Below, in pieces: positions 15,938 through 23,677 of a DNA stretch of 64,000 nucleotides. A program made the position numbers and the translations under genes. Positions within the stretch are counted from its first letter, which is position 1; each line of letters starts with the position of its first letter. This DNA comes from JANXLO01 sp038231295. GTDB lineage: Bacteria; Armatimonadota; Chthonomonadetes; Chthonomonadales; Chthonomonadaceae. Where the stretch lies: NCBI GenBank assembly GCA_038231295.1, contig JBBRLP010000013.1:4950-68949 (forward strand), in the 5' to 3' direction. The notes beneath the pieces were generated by a model. That model did no database searches, was not told where the DNA came from, and saw nothing but the letters and a program-made list of their open reading frames with translations.

Positions 15938-18088
15938 CTACTGGAAACCGAGCAGATGACCGGCGTGATAGACCAGAAAGGTCACAATCCAGGCCAGACC
16001 GGTCATGTAGGCGAGTTGAAACAGCGGCCACTTCCAGCCATTCGTCTCGCGGCGCACAACGGCAACCGTAGACATACACTGCATCGCCAGCACGTAGTAG
16101 ACCATCAGACAGACGGCGGTCAGCGGCGTAAAGACATTGCGCCCGGTGCGCGGGTCTACGTCTTCCCGCATCTTCTTGCGTAAGTCCACCTGACCGGAAT
16201 CCGACTCCGCATCCTCCACGTTGTAGACCGTACCCATCGCCGAAACGAACACTTCTCGCGCCACGAACGACGAAACGATGCCGACGCCCATCTTCCAATC
16301 GAAGCCCAGAGGCGCGATCACCGGTTCGATACCGCGCCCCAGAAAGCCGACATAAGAGTGGTTCAGACGCTCCTGCTTCGACGTGAGTTCGGGATGTTTC
16401 GGGTAGTAGGCCAGCGCCCACAGCACCACCGACACCGCGAGAATCACCGTCGCGGCGCGGCGCAGGAACAGTCCGGCCCGCTCGAGCATCTGGAGGCAGA
16501 CCGTTTTGAGGCTCGGGAGGCGATAGGGCGGCAGTTCCAGCAGGAAGGTCGGGGCCACGCCTTTGAGCAGTGTCCGGTGAAACAACCAGGCCATGCAAAA
16601 CGCTGCCGTCATGCCGAGAAAGTACATGGAGACCAGCGTCACTCCCGGCAGGGTCAGCAGGGTCAGGCTGCCGATGCCGAGAACGCGCTTGCCAGGGATG
16701 AACGCCCCGATCATCAGCGCGTAGACCGGCAGACGCGCCGAACAGGACATCAGCGGCGCGACCAGAATCGTAATCAGCCGCGCTTTGCGGTCGCCGATGG
16801 TGCGGGTCGCCATGATCGCCGGAATCGCACAGGCAAACGACGACAGCAGCGGAATAAAACTTTTGCCGTGCAGGCCCACCTTGCTCATCAGCCGATCCAT
16901 GAGAAAGGCCGCCCGCGCCATGTAGCCCGTATCTTCCAGCAGGCTGATAAAGAAGAAGAGCAGCAGAATCTGCGGCAGGAACCCGATGGTGTTTCCGACA
17001 CCGCCCAGAATCCCGCCTTTCAGCAGATCGCGCAGGTCGCCGGGCGGCATGACGTGGGTCAGCAGAACACCGAGTTTGTCCACGCTACCCTTGATAAAAT
17101 CCACCGGAGCCTGCCCGATGGTGAAGATGGACTGAAACACCGCCGTCATCACCAGAAAGAACAGGACATAACCCCAGAACGGGTGCATGACGATGCGGTC
17201 AATCTTCTCATTGGCGAGGAGAGGCGAGCGGAGAGGCTTGACCTCCTGCGCGATCACGCCCTTGCAGACCCGCGCAATCCATCCATATCGCGCTTCGATA
17301 GCGGCGGCGGCAAAGTCAATCTCATGCCCTGCCAGGCGTTCGCGGGTCTTGCGGGCGAGATCGAGAATTCCGGCGGGCAGATGCGGAGCGGAGGCGACAT
17401 CGTTCTCCTGCATCAGCAGTGTGACGGCCTCCGCGAACGCCAGACGTGCCTGCAAATGATGCTCGGCCTGAAGCGCAGCCTTTAGCTCCTCAACGTCCTC
17501 CGCAATGAGCGGCGGCACCGTCCAGGCAGGCGCGGGAATGGGCAGGTCGGCCCCTGTCTGCACCGCCGCCAGCAGTTCCCGTAGCCCCTGATTTTTGGAG
17601 GCCACCACGACGCGCACAGGAACGCCAATCTGTTTCTCCAGCGTCGCAACCTGTACACGGACTCCCTCTTTCTCGGCGGCATCCGTCATGGTCAGGGCGA
17701 TGATGACCGGGACGCCCAGGTCCAGAATCTGGCTCGTCAGATAGAGATTGCGTTCGAGATTCGAGGCGTCTACGATATTGAGAACAAGGTCGGGAGGCGG
17801 GGTATCGGTACGCAGACCCATGAGGACTTCGCGGGCGATGGTTTCGTCGGGTGAGTTGGGGGTCAGCGAGTAGAGGCCGGGCAGATCAAGCAGACGCGCC
17901 GTCTGTCCGTTGGGCAGGGTGACGCGGCCCTCTTTCTTTTCGACGGTAACACCGGGATAGTTGCCGACCTTCTGACGCAGTCCGGTCAGGGCGTTGAAGA
18001 GGGTCGTCTTCCCGCAGTTGGGATTGCCGACCAGCGCGACGGAGAGAGGTTTGGAGGCGTTGCCGACGGTGGCAACGGGCGCGATCAT
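15938..18088 (-). CDS. feoB: Ferrous iron transporter FeoB
   Basis: 716 aa. The N-terminal ~170 residues are a G domain: GNPNCGKTTLFNALTG (G1), the Thr of YPGVTVEKKEG (G2) and DLPGLYSL (G3). A helical guanine-dissociation-inhibitor-like domain follows to ~270. The rest is membrane-embedded with Gate and core regions (GFLPQILLLFFFISLLEDTGYMA; SCSARLPVYALMIGAF with the conserved Cys). It imports Fe2+ across the inner membrane. It overlaps feoA by 4 bp and is followed by the Cys-rich accessory protein. It is expected to be controlled by the DtxR-type regulator upstream. Confidence 0.96.
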   Translation of the reverse strand: MIAPVATVGNASKPLSVALVGNPNCGKTTLFNALTGLRQKVGNYPGVTVEKKEGRVTLPNGQTARLLDLPGLYSLTPNSPDETIAREVLMGLRTDTPPPDLVLNIVDASNLERNLYLTSQILDLGVPVIIALTMTDAAEKEGVRVQVATLEKQIGVPVRVVVASKNQGLRELLAAVQTGADLPIPAPAWTVPPLIAEDVEELKAALQAEHHLQARLAFAEAVTLLMQENDVASAPHLPAGILDLARKTRERLAGHEIDFAAAAIEARYGWIARVCKGVIAQEVKPLRSPLLANEKIDRIVMHPFWGYVLFFLVMTAVFQSIFTIGQAPVDFIKGSVDKLGVLLTHVMPPGDLRDLLKGGILGGVGNTIGFLPQILLLFFFISLLEDTGYMARAAFLMDRLMSKVGLHGKSFIPLLSSFACAIPAIMATRTIGDRKARLITILVAPLMSCSARLPVYALMIGAFIPGKRVLGIGSLTLLTLPGVTLVSMYFLGMTAAFCMAWLFHRTLLKGVAPTFLLELPPYRLPSLKTVCLQMLERAGLFLRRAATVILAVSVVLWALAYYPKHPELTSKQERLNHSYVGFLGRGIEPVIAPLGFDWKMGVGIVSSFVAREVFVSAMGTVYNVEDAESDSGQVDLRKKMREDVDPRTGRNVFTPLTAVCLMVYYVLAMQCMSTVAVVRRETNGWKWPLFQLAYMTGLAWIVTFLVYHAGHLLGFQ

Positions 18089-18339
18089 TTTACCGGCTCC
18101 TCATCATCCAGCCAGACGGAGGCCGCTTCGTCCCGGCGCAGCGAAAGCTGATAGCCACGCACCAGAATATCCAGCGGGCCGCCGAAAGCCGCCGCCCGCA
18201 CCACTTTGATATGCACTCCGGGCGTCAGGCCCATCTCCAGCAGACGCAGACGTCCCTGCGTGGCTCCAAGCAGACGGCGGACCGTGCCGCACTCACCGGG
18301 TTTCAGGTCCGCCAGCGTCACTCCGGCGCGGTAGAGCAT
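18085..18339 (-). CDS. feoA: Ferrous iron transport protein FeoA
   Basis: 84 aa from the ATG at 18339, chosen because ggaagg lies 7 bases upstream and the length then fits FeoA (~75-85 aa). The frame is open to an ATG at 18489, but the extra 50 residues are unlike FeoA and have no clear ribosome site. The SH3-like domain is seen in LKPGECGTVRRLLGATQGRLRLLEMGLTPG and DILVRGYQLSLRRDEA. FeoA binds FeoB and modulates transport. It overlaps feoB by 4 bp. Confidence 0.88.
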   Translation of the reverse strand: MLYRAGVTLADLKPGECGTVRRLLGATQGRLRLLEMGLTPGVHIKVVRAAAFGGPLDILVRGYQLSLRRDEAASVWLDDEEPVK

Positions 18340-18597
18340 CCCCCGGCCTTCCGTCGTGGGCGTGACCGTTCCCCCGGCATCGAGGGCGGCCTGTGCCGAA
18401 TCCGCGAAGCGGTTCTGCTGTTTCTGGCCCCGCAGCCAGTCGAGAAGGTGGCGGGTCTTGCAATGCGGTCTGTTATCGGAGGGGTGCATTCGAGAAATCG
18501 TCCCCGTTCTGTTCTGTTTCTGTGCGAAAAAGCGGCCCGTCTGGCAGGCTCGTGTGTGTTATGACGTAAACCCTTGCGAGAAGTTTCCTTTTGGGGG

Positions 18598-19335
18598 CTA
18601 CTCTGGCTGAATATGCACGAAGATACTGTTGGCGACATCCCGCCCAATCGCAATCCCTTCGTCCCGGCCCTCCACGCGCAGGGTCATCACGTCGCCGAAC
18701 GGAGTACGCGCTTTGACAACGACGGGCGTCTGCGGCAACAGCCCTATCTCCAGCACATAACTCAGAAATTCGAGCCGCTCGTCGGTGATACGGGCGATAA
18801 GCAGTTTCTCCCCGACCGCACACTCGGCGAGACGGCGAGCATTGTCCTTTTCGGTCGCGTCCACCGGATTGCCATGCGGGCAGGTCGTCGGATAGTTCAT
18901 GGCTTTGGCGATGCGGTCGGCCACATCTTCGCTGAGATAGTGTTCGAGTTTACAGGCCAGGTCATGCACGTCTTCCCAGGGCAGTTCCAGAAAGTCTACC
19001 AGCATCCGCTCGACCAGTCGGTGCTTGCGGAGCAGCGAGACCGAGAGCGCCTCGCCCTTCTCGGTCAGCCGGACGCCCTGATAGGGCGTATGCTCGACCA
19101 GTCCGAACTCGGCAAGGCGTTTGAGCATCGTGGTGACGGAGGCGGGAGCCACGCACATATACTTGGCGATGTCACCTGTACTGACGACCTCCATCTCCTC
19201 CTGCAAGCGGTAGATGCCTTCGGTGTACTCTTCCAGGCTCTCGGTAAGTTCGTGCTTCTCGCGATCTCGCGCCGCTTTGGGGCGGCAGGTGGCCGGAACC
19301 CGCAGCTGCACATCGCGTATCTCTTTCACGGCCAT
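18598..19335 (-). CDS. DtxR/MntR-family metal-dependent transcriptional regulator
   Basis: 245 aa from the ATG at 19335 (gggag 8 bases upstream); a GTG at 19344 overlaps that site. After a ~25-residue N-terminal extension comes the DtxR winged helix (SLEEYTEGIYRLQEEMEVVS, VAPASVTTMLKRLAEFGLVE), then the metal-binding/dimerisation domain (RKHRLVERMLVDFLELPWED, ACKLEHYLSED, CPHGNPVD), then a C-terminal FeoA-like SH3 domain. With Fe2+ or Mn2+ bound, such proteins repress uptake genes. It heads the feo operon and lies opposite the YbjQ/ABC/tpx arm, with a DtxR-type palindrome between. Confidence 0.92.
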   Translation of the reverse strand: MAVKEIRDVQLRVPATCRPKAARDREKHELTESLEEYTEGIYRLQEEMEVVSTGDIAKYMCVAPASVTTMLKRLAEFGLVEHTPYQGVRLTEKGEALSVSLLRKHRLVERMLVDFLELPWEDVHDLACKLEHYLSEDVADRIAKAMNYPTTCPHGNPVDATEKDNARRLAECAVGEKLLIARITDERLEFLSYVLEIGLLPQTPVVVKARTPFGDVMTLRVEGRDEGIAIGRDVANSIFVHIQPE

Positions 19336-19373
19336 TTCCTTCACTCCCTTTCGCGGTTGTTGTCTGTTGGTCT

Positions 19374-19403
19374 ATTGTATCATCGGTCATGGTCAATAGT
19401 CAA
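19374..19403 (-). promoter_or_regulatory. Promoter of the DtxR-type regulator and feo operon
   Basis: On the minus strand TTGACT (19403-19398) and TACAAT (19379-19374) are separated by 18 bp, a good sigma-70 match. The -10 is 38 bases upstream of the start at 19335. The iron box at 19418-19439 lies 14 bp upstream of the -35. Confidence 0.65.
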
Positions 19404-19417
19404 GGGCCATGCAAACA

Positions 19418-19439
19418 TTTTTTAGGCAAGCCTAAAAAA
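19418..19439. promoter_or_regulatory. DtxR/IdeR-type iron box
   Basis: The 10-bp arms ttttttaggc (19418-19427) and gcctaaaaaa (19430-19439) are perfect inverted repeats separated by aa. The core TTAGGCAAGCCTAA resembles the DtxR/IdeR consensus TTAGGTTAGCCTAACCTAA. It lies in the divergent gap between the regulator and the YbjQ-like gene, so it is the obvious binding site for that regulator. Confidence 0.75.
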
Positions 19440-19532
19440 TAAGATTGTCACGCTGACTGCTGAACTTGACAGACCGCAGTGCGTACCAATAGAGAGAAAC
19501 GATTTTCCGGCAGAGGAAGCGAGGAGACAACA

Positions 19533-19958
19533 TTGGCAGGACGCGCATTCACCTCCGATTTGAGCGGGCAGGAGTTCTGGCTCGTCGTGGATAAAGGCTA
19601 TCAGCCGCTCGGCCTGGTGCTGGGCAACTGCGTCTATTCGATGGGCGCGTTTCGCGGCTGGCTGGCGGGCATCAAAGGGGCGTTCCGGGGCGAAGTTCAG
19701 GACGTTTCCCGGCTGATGTACGACGCCCGCGAACTCGCGCTGGCCCGGATGCAGGCGGAGGCGGACGCCCTCGGCGCGGACGGGGTGATCGGGGTAGACC
19801 TGCGGATTGACTATCTGCACGGCGGCGAGTGGATGGAGGTCACGGCTATCGGTACGGCGATTCGCTATACCGGCCCGCCACCGGGCGGAAGCCGGGGTCA
19901 GGTAGTGCTGGACGTGAGCGACAATCGCCCGCCGCGCCCGCGAGACCCCAATCTGTGA
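19533..19958 (+). CDS. YbjQ/UPF0145-like heavy-metal-binding-fold protein
   Basis: 141 aa from a TTG at 19533, chosen for gaggag 7 bases upstream; the frame is open to a GTG at 19479 without a ribosome site. The body (GLVLGNCVYSMG, LMYDARELALARMQAEADAL, GADGVIGVDLRIDY) matches the YbjQ family, small pentameric proteins often called putative heavy-metal-binding. The N-terminal part (FTSDLSGQEFWLVVDKGYQP) is an added segment. It overlaps the ABC ATPase by 4 bp and is divergent from the metal regulator, so a role in metal stress is plausible but unproven. Confidence 0.75.
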   Translation: MAGRAFTSDLSGQEFWLVVDKGYQPLGLVLGNCVYSMGAFRGWLAGIKGAFRGEVQDVSRLMYDARELALARMQAEADALGADGVIGVDLRIDYLHGGEWMEVTAIGTAIRYTGPPPGGSRGQVVLDVSDNRPPRPRDPNL

Positions 19959-20638
19959 GCCTGAAGGCCGAAAACGTCAGTCTCTGCTACGGCGATGGCG
20001 ACCGTCTGACCTATGCCGTGCAGGAGATCACGGCCACGTTTCCCGAACGCGGGTTCCTGGGCATCATGGGGCCGTCCGGCTCCGGCAAAAGCTCCCTGCT
20101 CTATCTGCTGAGTGGCCTCAAACAGCCGACCAGCGGCGAGATTTCGTATGCCGGGCGCAGTCTGACCCGCATGAGCGAGACGGAACGGGTGCGGACACGC
20201 CGCGAGAAGTTCGGCTTCGTCTTTCAGCAGCCCTTCCTGCTCAACTACCTGACAGCGCGGGAGAATGTGCTGCTCGCCGCCGCGCAGGAGGACAAAGAGA
20301 CGCGCAAACGGGTAGACTCACTGCTGGAAGAGCTGAACATTCTGCCCCTGGCGGATCGCTCTCCCGCGCACCTTTCCGGCGGCGAGCGGCAGCGCGTCAT
20401 CGTCGCCCGCGCCATGATGAACCGCCCCGCCGTGCTGTTCGCAGACGAGCCGACCGCCGCCCTCGATCATACCAATGGCCGCGCCGTTATCGAACTGCTG
20501 ATGACCTATCGGGAACGCGGTACGGTCGTCGTCGTCACGCACGACCCGGCGATGGTCGAAGAGGCCGACGTGATCTACCATCTGTCCGATGGACGGCTGA
20601 CCCATATTGAGGAGCGCCGACCCCTCGCAACGCTGTAA
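19955..20638 (+). CDS. ABC transporter ATP-binding protein, LolD/MacB type
   Basis: 227 aa from the GTG at 19955 (overlapping the previous stop); the upstream open frame is a shadow of the YbjQ-like gene. Walker A GPSGSGKSS, Q-loop FVFQQPFLLN, signature LSGGERQR, Walker B VLFADEPTAALD and H-loop VVVTHD are all intact. The size and the spacing match LolD/MacB-type ATPases, which power MacB/FtsX-like permeases in lipoprotein release, efflux or cell-envelope work. No permease gene is adjacent: the next gene is tpx. The ATPase must use a distant permease or serve another function with the YbjQ-like protein. Confidence 0.92.
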   Translation: MSLKAENVSLCYGDGDRLTYAVQEITATFPERGFLGIMGPSGSGKSSLLYLLSGLKQPTSGEISYAGRSLTRMSETERVRTRREKFGFVFQQPFLLNYLTARENVLLAAAQEDKETRKRVDSLLEELNILPLADRSPAHLSGGERQRVIVARAMMNRPAVLFADEPTAALDHTNGRAVIELLMTYRERGTVVVVTHDPAMVEEADVIYHLSDGRLTHIEERRPLATL

Positions 20639-20640
20639 GA

Positions 20641-20684
20641 GCCGAAACCGCCCCCCGGCCCCCAAGGTTGGGGGAGTGGTTTGA
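20641..20684 (+). repeat. Stop-codon-proximal element R4, copy a (partial)
   Basis: Begins 2 bases after the ABC ATPase stop. It contains ccgccccccggcccccaagg followed by ttgggggagt, matching the end of the fuller copy at 26885-26956 (same sense relative to its host gene). Its ccccc-aaggtt-ggggg hairpin could terminate transcription before tpx. Confidence 0.6.
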
Positions 20685-20720
20685 CTGGAAGTTCTTTAAT
20701 CGCCTTCAAAGGAGAAACTA

Positions 20721-21236
20721 ATGTCTGTACGCACTACCGCCCTGCGCGGCAATCCCATCCCGCTCGACGGCCCCGAACTCAAAGTCGGGGACAAGGCCCC
20801 CGATTTCAAACTGCAACAGCGCACCGAATCCGGTCTGGAGGATGTGACTCTCGCGGACTTCGCCGGGAAGACGCTGCTGCTCTCCGTCGTTCCCTCCCTC
20901 GACACCTCCGTCTGTGCGCTACAGACCAAGAAGTTCAATGAGCAGGCGGCGGCCCTGCCCGATGATGTCGCGGTCGTGACCGTTAGCACCGACCTGCCGT
21001 TTGGTCAGGCCCGGTTTTGCGGCGCGGAGGGCGTGGACAAACTGAAATGCGCCTCCGATCACCGGGACGTGAGTTTCGGCAAGGCGTATGGCGTTCTGAT
21101 TGCGGAAGGCCCGATGTTCCGTGTCCTGGCCCGCTCCATCTTCGTCGTCGGCCCGGACGGTGTCCTCAAACACGTGGAGTATGTGCCGGAAATCTCGAGC
21201 GAACCCAATTACGACGCCGCGCTCGCAGCCCTGTAG
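20721..21236 (+). CDS. tpx: Thiol peroxidase (Tpx)
   Basis: 171 aa. The atypical 2-Cys peroxiredoxin pattern is visible: peroxidatic Cys in PSLDTSVCALQTKKFNEQ and resolving Cys in LPFGQARFCGAEGV. The family reduces H2O2 and alkyl hydroperoxides using thioredoxin. The DTSVC replaces the more common DTPVC. The start at 20721 follows aaaggag. It sits downstream of the iron-box arm, which makes oxidative-stress coupling to iron uptake sensible, although the R4 hairpin could separate it. Confidence 0.95.
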   Translation: MSVRTTALRGNPIPLDGPELKVGDKAPDFKLQQRTESGLEDVTLADFAGKTLLLSVVPSLDTSVCALQTKKFNEQAAALPDDVAVVTVSTDLPFGQARFCGAEGVDKLKCASDHRDVSFGKAYGVLIAEGPMFRVLARSIFVVGPDGVLKHVEYVPEISSEPNYDAALAAL

Positions 21237-21269
21237 ACGGCCAAATAACAAGCAGACCAAAACTTTCCC

Positions 21270-22049
21270 TTACCGCACTTTAACAAAAGGCTTCATTTTT
21301 TCAAACTTCTTCGCGCCGATGCCGGAGATTTGGAGGAGGTCTTCGGGGGACTGGAATTTGCCGGTCGTCTTGCGGTACTCGAGGATGCGGTCGGCCATCG
21401 CGGGGCCGATGCCGGGGATGCGCTGGAGCTGCTCGGCGTTCGCGGTATTGAGATTGACCAGTCCCTGCGCGGGGCTGGTCAGTTTGTTGGAGGTATGGCC
21501 GCTGTGGTCTCCACTGCCGCTCTTTGTCGCGGTATGGGTGGAAGTGGCTTTGCCGGGGGCAAGCGCCTTTGTGGGAGTGGGTTCGGTTGGGGAGGCGCCG
21601 CCTGCGGGCTGCTCTTTATGGGTAGGTATGTAGAGTTGGCTGCCGTCTTCGACGTGGGCGGCGAGATTGATGGCGTCTGTGTTGGCATCCGCGACCGCGC
21701 CACCGGCGGCTTTCAGAGCATCGTCGTTGCGAGCGCCCTGTTTGAGATGATAGACGCCGGGCTTCTTGACGGCTCCCGCCACATGCACCACGATGTCGGC
21801 AGCGGGGATTTCGGCAGGAGGTGTCCCTGCGGTGGCAGCCGGAATTGGCGCGGGAGAGGTGACCGGTTCGGCGGGGGCGTGAACAGGCGAGGCCGGATTG
21901 GCGGTCGGCGCAGGGGTAGGCTCACGGACGATAATCCCCGGCGTCACGGCAGGCTGCCCGAAATGCAGCGCGTTCACTCCCACCCACCCCGTCACAATCG
22001 CCAGCAGCGCGACAATTCCGATAGTCTGTCCTTTTGTGAGTTGATTCAT
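21270..22049 (-). CDS. ComEA-like DNA-binding protein (SLBB plus helix-hairpin-helix)
   Basis: 259 aa. One N-terminal membrane anchor (GQTIGIVALLAIVTGWVGVN) precedes a Pro/Ala/Thr linker. Residues ~85-145 form an SLBB domain (DIVVHVAGAVKKPGVYHLKQG). After a second Ser/Thr linker, residues ~190-259 form tandem helix-hairpin-helix motifs (NLNTANAEQLQRIPGIGPAM; ISGIGAKKFEKMKP). This is the ComEA layout of Gram-positive-type competence receptors that bind incoming double-stranded DNA. ComEC is not in the window. The gene stands alone. Confidence 0.9.
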   Translation of the reverse strand: MNQLTKGQTIGIVALLAIVTGWVGVNALHFGQPAVTPGIIVREPTPAPTANPASPVHAPAEPVTSPAPIPAATAGTPPAEIPAADIVVHVAGAVKKPGVYHLKQGARNDDALKAAGGAVADANTDAINLAAHVEDGSQLYIPTHKEQPAGGASPTEPTPTKALAPGKATSTHTATKSGSGDHSGHTSNKLTSPAQGLVNLNTANAEQLQRIPGIGPAMADRILEYRKTTGKFQSPEDLLQISGIGAKKFEKMKPFVKVR

Positions 22050-22153
22050 CTTCCCTGCCCCCGTTTCCCGTGCTTACCGCTCTCCTAAACCCTTTTCCTT
22101 GTTCGGCGGCCAGGCAGAAATTCCTGCTCCGAGATAACCGAGCAGGGCAAAGG

Positions 22154-23521
22154 TCAGCGGACAGGCTTCGGGAAGGTGACGGAGCTGCGATGACCGGCTT
22201 TATCTATGGCTCGCACTCCGAAGAAGTAGTCGTCTTTGGAGAGGCCCTTCACCGTAAACGCCGTTACCTTCCCCACGCTCAGGGTGTGCGTCCAGGTCGG
22301 TTCGGTGGTGGCTCGCCAGACAATCTCGTATCCGGCAAGGTCAGATTCGGGGTTCGCGGCCCAGGTCAGGTCGGTATCGTTGGTCAGCCGGGCGGTGACG
22401 AGGCCGACCCGCTGCGGCGGCGCGGGCGCGAGGGCCAGCAGGGCGATCCCGGCGGCGTTGAGACGCGCCACATTGGCGACGTAGGGGTAGTCCACGAACT
22501 GCGGCAGATCGCCATAGACGACGCCCTCTTCCGTGCGGACGTTCTGGTGCTGGTGGTGGTAGTCTTCGTTGGGTTCGGTGAAGCGGACAGCGGCATAGCC
22601 GCGTTCCGCGAAGGGGATATGATCGCCGCCGCGCAGGTAGCGGTCACGTCGGGAGACAAGTGTCACCCGTATCCGCCGCACATAGCGTTCGCCGGTCTCC
22701 TTCAGGAAGCGGGCCAGTTGCCGGGAGATCGAGTCGTCGTCGCCACCGACCGTGCGGCGCACCTTCGCCTCGGCCTCGGTTTCGGCGGAGGAGATACCCT
22801 CGGAGAAGAGGCGTACCGTGTGGTCGTCGTGGACACCGTTGCCGCCGAGCGTACCCCCGATGATGTCATTCGTCAGCATGGCTTCAATGTGCAGGTTCTG
22901 GAGTTTCGCCTGCTCCGCGAAGTAGGTCGAGCCGAGCAGTCCCTGCTCCTCTCCCGCCACACACAGGAAGACAACTGTCGCACGGAAGCGATAGGCTGAC
23001 ATCACCCGCGCCATCTCCAGCACCGCCGCGACCCCCGAAGCGTCGTCGTTGGCTCCCGGCGCGTCGTGTTCCGCGTCCGTCGGATTGGTGCAGATCGAGT
23101 CGTAGTGTCCGCTGACCAGAATGAGGCGTTCCGCAGAGGCAGGCTCGGTTCCCGGCAGCGTGGCGACTACATTGGTCAGACGCACCGGGCGCGGAATACG
23201 CACCGCGACGGGCTGCTCGTAGGATTGCAGTTCCACCTTCAGGCGTCCGCCCGACTCCCTGCTAATACGGGTGAACTCGCTGAAAATCCAGTCTCGCGCC
23301 GCACCGATGCCGCGCTTCGGATCGTCCTGCGCGGAGTTCGTGTTGCGTGTCCCGAACGAGACCAGTTTCGTGATGGTGCGCTCGATGTTGTCCGCTCGAA
23401 TCTGCCCGACGATGTGGGGAATGTCGGTATTCGCCGTCAATCCCTGCCCTCTCGCGCCTGCCCCGCCCGTCAAACACACTATTCCTGCCAGCAAACTTCC
23501 CCACCGCCGAATGGTCACCAC
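22154..23521 (-). CDS. Secreted M28-family metallopeptidase with fibronectin III-like C-terminus
   Basis: 455 aa with an N-terminal signal (MVTIRRWGSLLAGIVCLTGG). The dinuclear Zn site of M28 aminopeptidases is complete: His in LVSGHYDS, bridging Asp in APGANDDASG, Glu pair in AGEEQG, Asp in LTNDIIGG and His in RGGDHIPF. The last ~85 residues (VGLVTARLTNDTDLTWAANP, EIVWRATTEPTWTHT, SVGKVTAFTVKG) form a fibronectin type III-like module. It is likely an exported aminopeptidase that trims peptides outside the cell. Confidence 0.9.
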   Translation of the reverse strand: MVTIRRWGSLLAGIVCLTGGAGARGQGLTANTDIPHIVGQIRADNIERTITKLVSFGTRNTNSAQDDPKRGIGAARDWIFSEFTRISRESGGRLKVELQSYEQPVAVRIPRPVRLTNVVATLPGTEPASAERLILVSGHYDSICTNPTDAEHDAPGANDDASGVAAVLEMARVMSAYRFRATVVFLCVAGEEQGLLGSTYFAEQAKLQNLHIEAMLTNDIIGGTLGGNGVHDDHTVRLFSEGISSAETEAEAKVRRTVGGDDDSISRQLARFLKETGERYVRRIRVTLVSRRDRYLRGGDHIPFAERGYAAVRFTEPNEDYHHQHQNVRTEEGVVYGDLPQFVDYPYVANVARLNAAGIALLALAPAPPQRVGLVTARLTNDTDLTWAANPESDLAGYEIVWRATTEPTWTHTLSVGKVTAFTVKGLSKDDYFFGVRAIDKAGHRSSVTFPKPVR

Positions 23522-23677
23522 GCTGCCCTCCCGAACTCTTCCCGCCTGATGTTCTGGCCTCTATTCTAGCATATCCCTCTCTCGCCTTGAAAATGGATGC
23601 TCGCCAGAGAATTTGACTTTTCAGGCTTGAAACCGTATATTGAAGAGGACGAAACGGGCAGTGCCGAGGACGATTTC

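Noticed and set aside
19418..19439. Palindrome as a terminator
   Set aside because: It lies between two divergent 5' ends and matches a DtxR-type box; no gene ends here.
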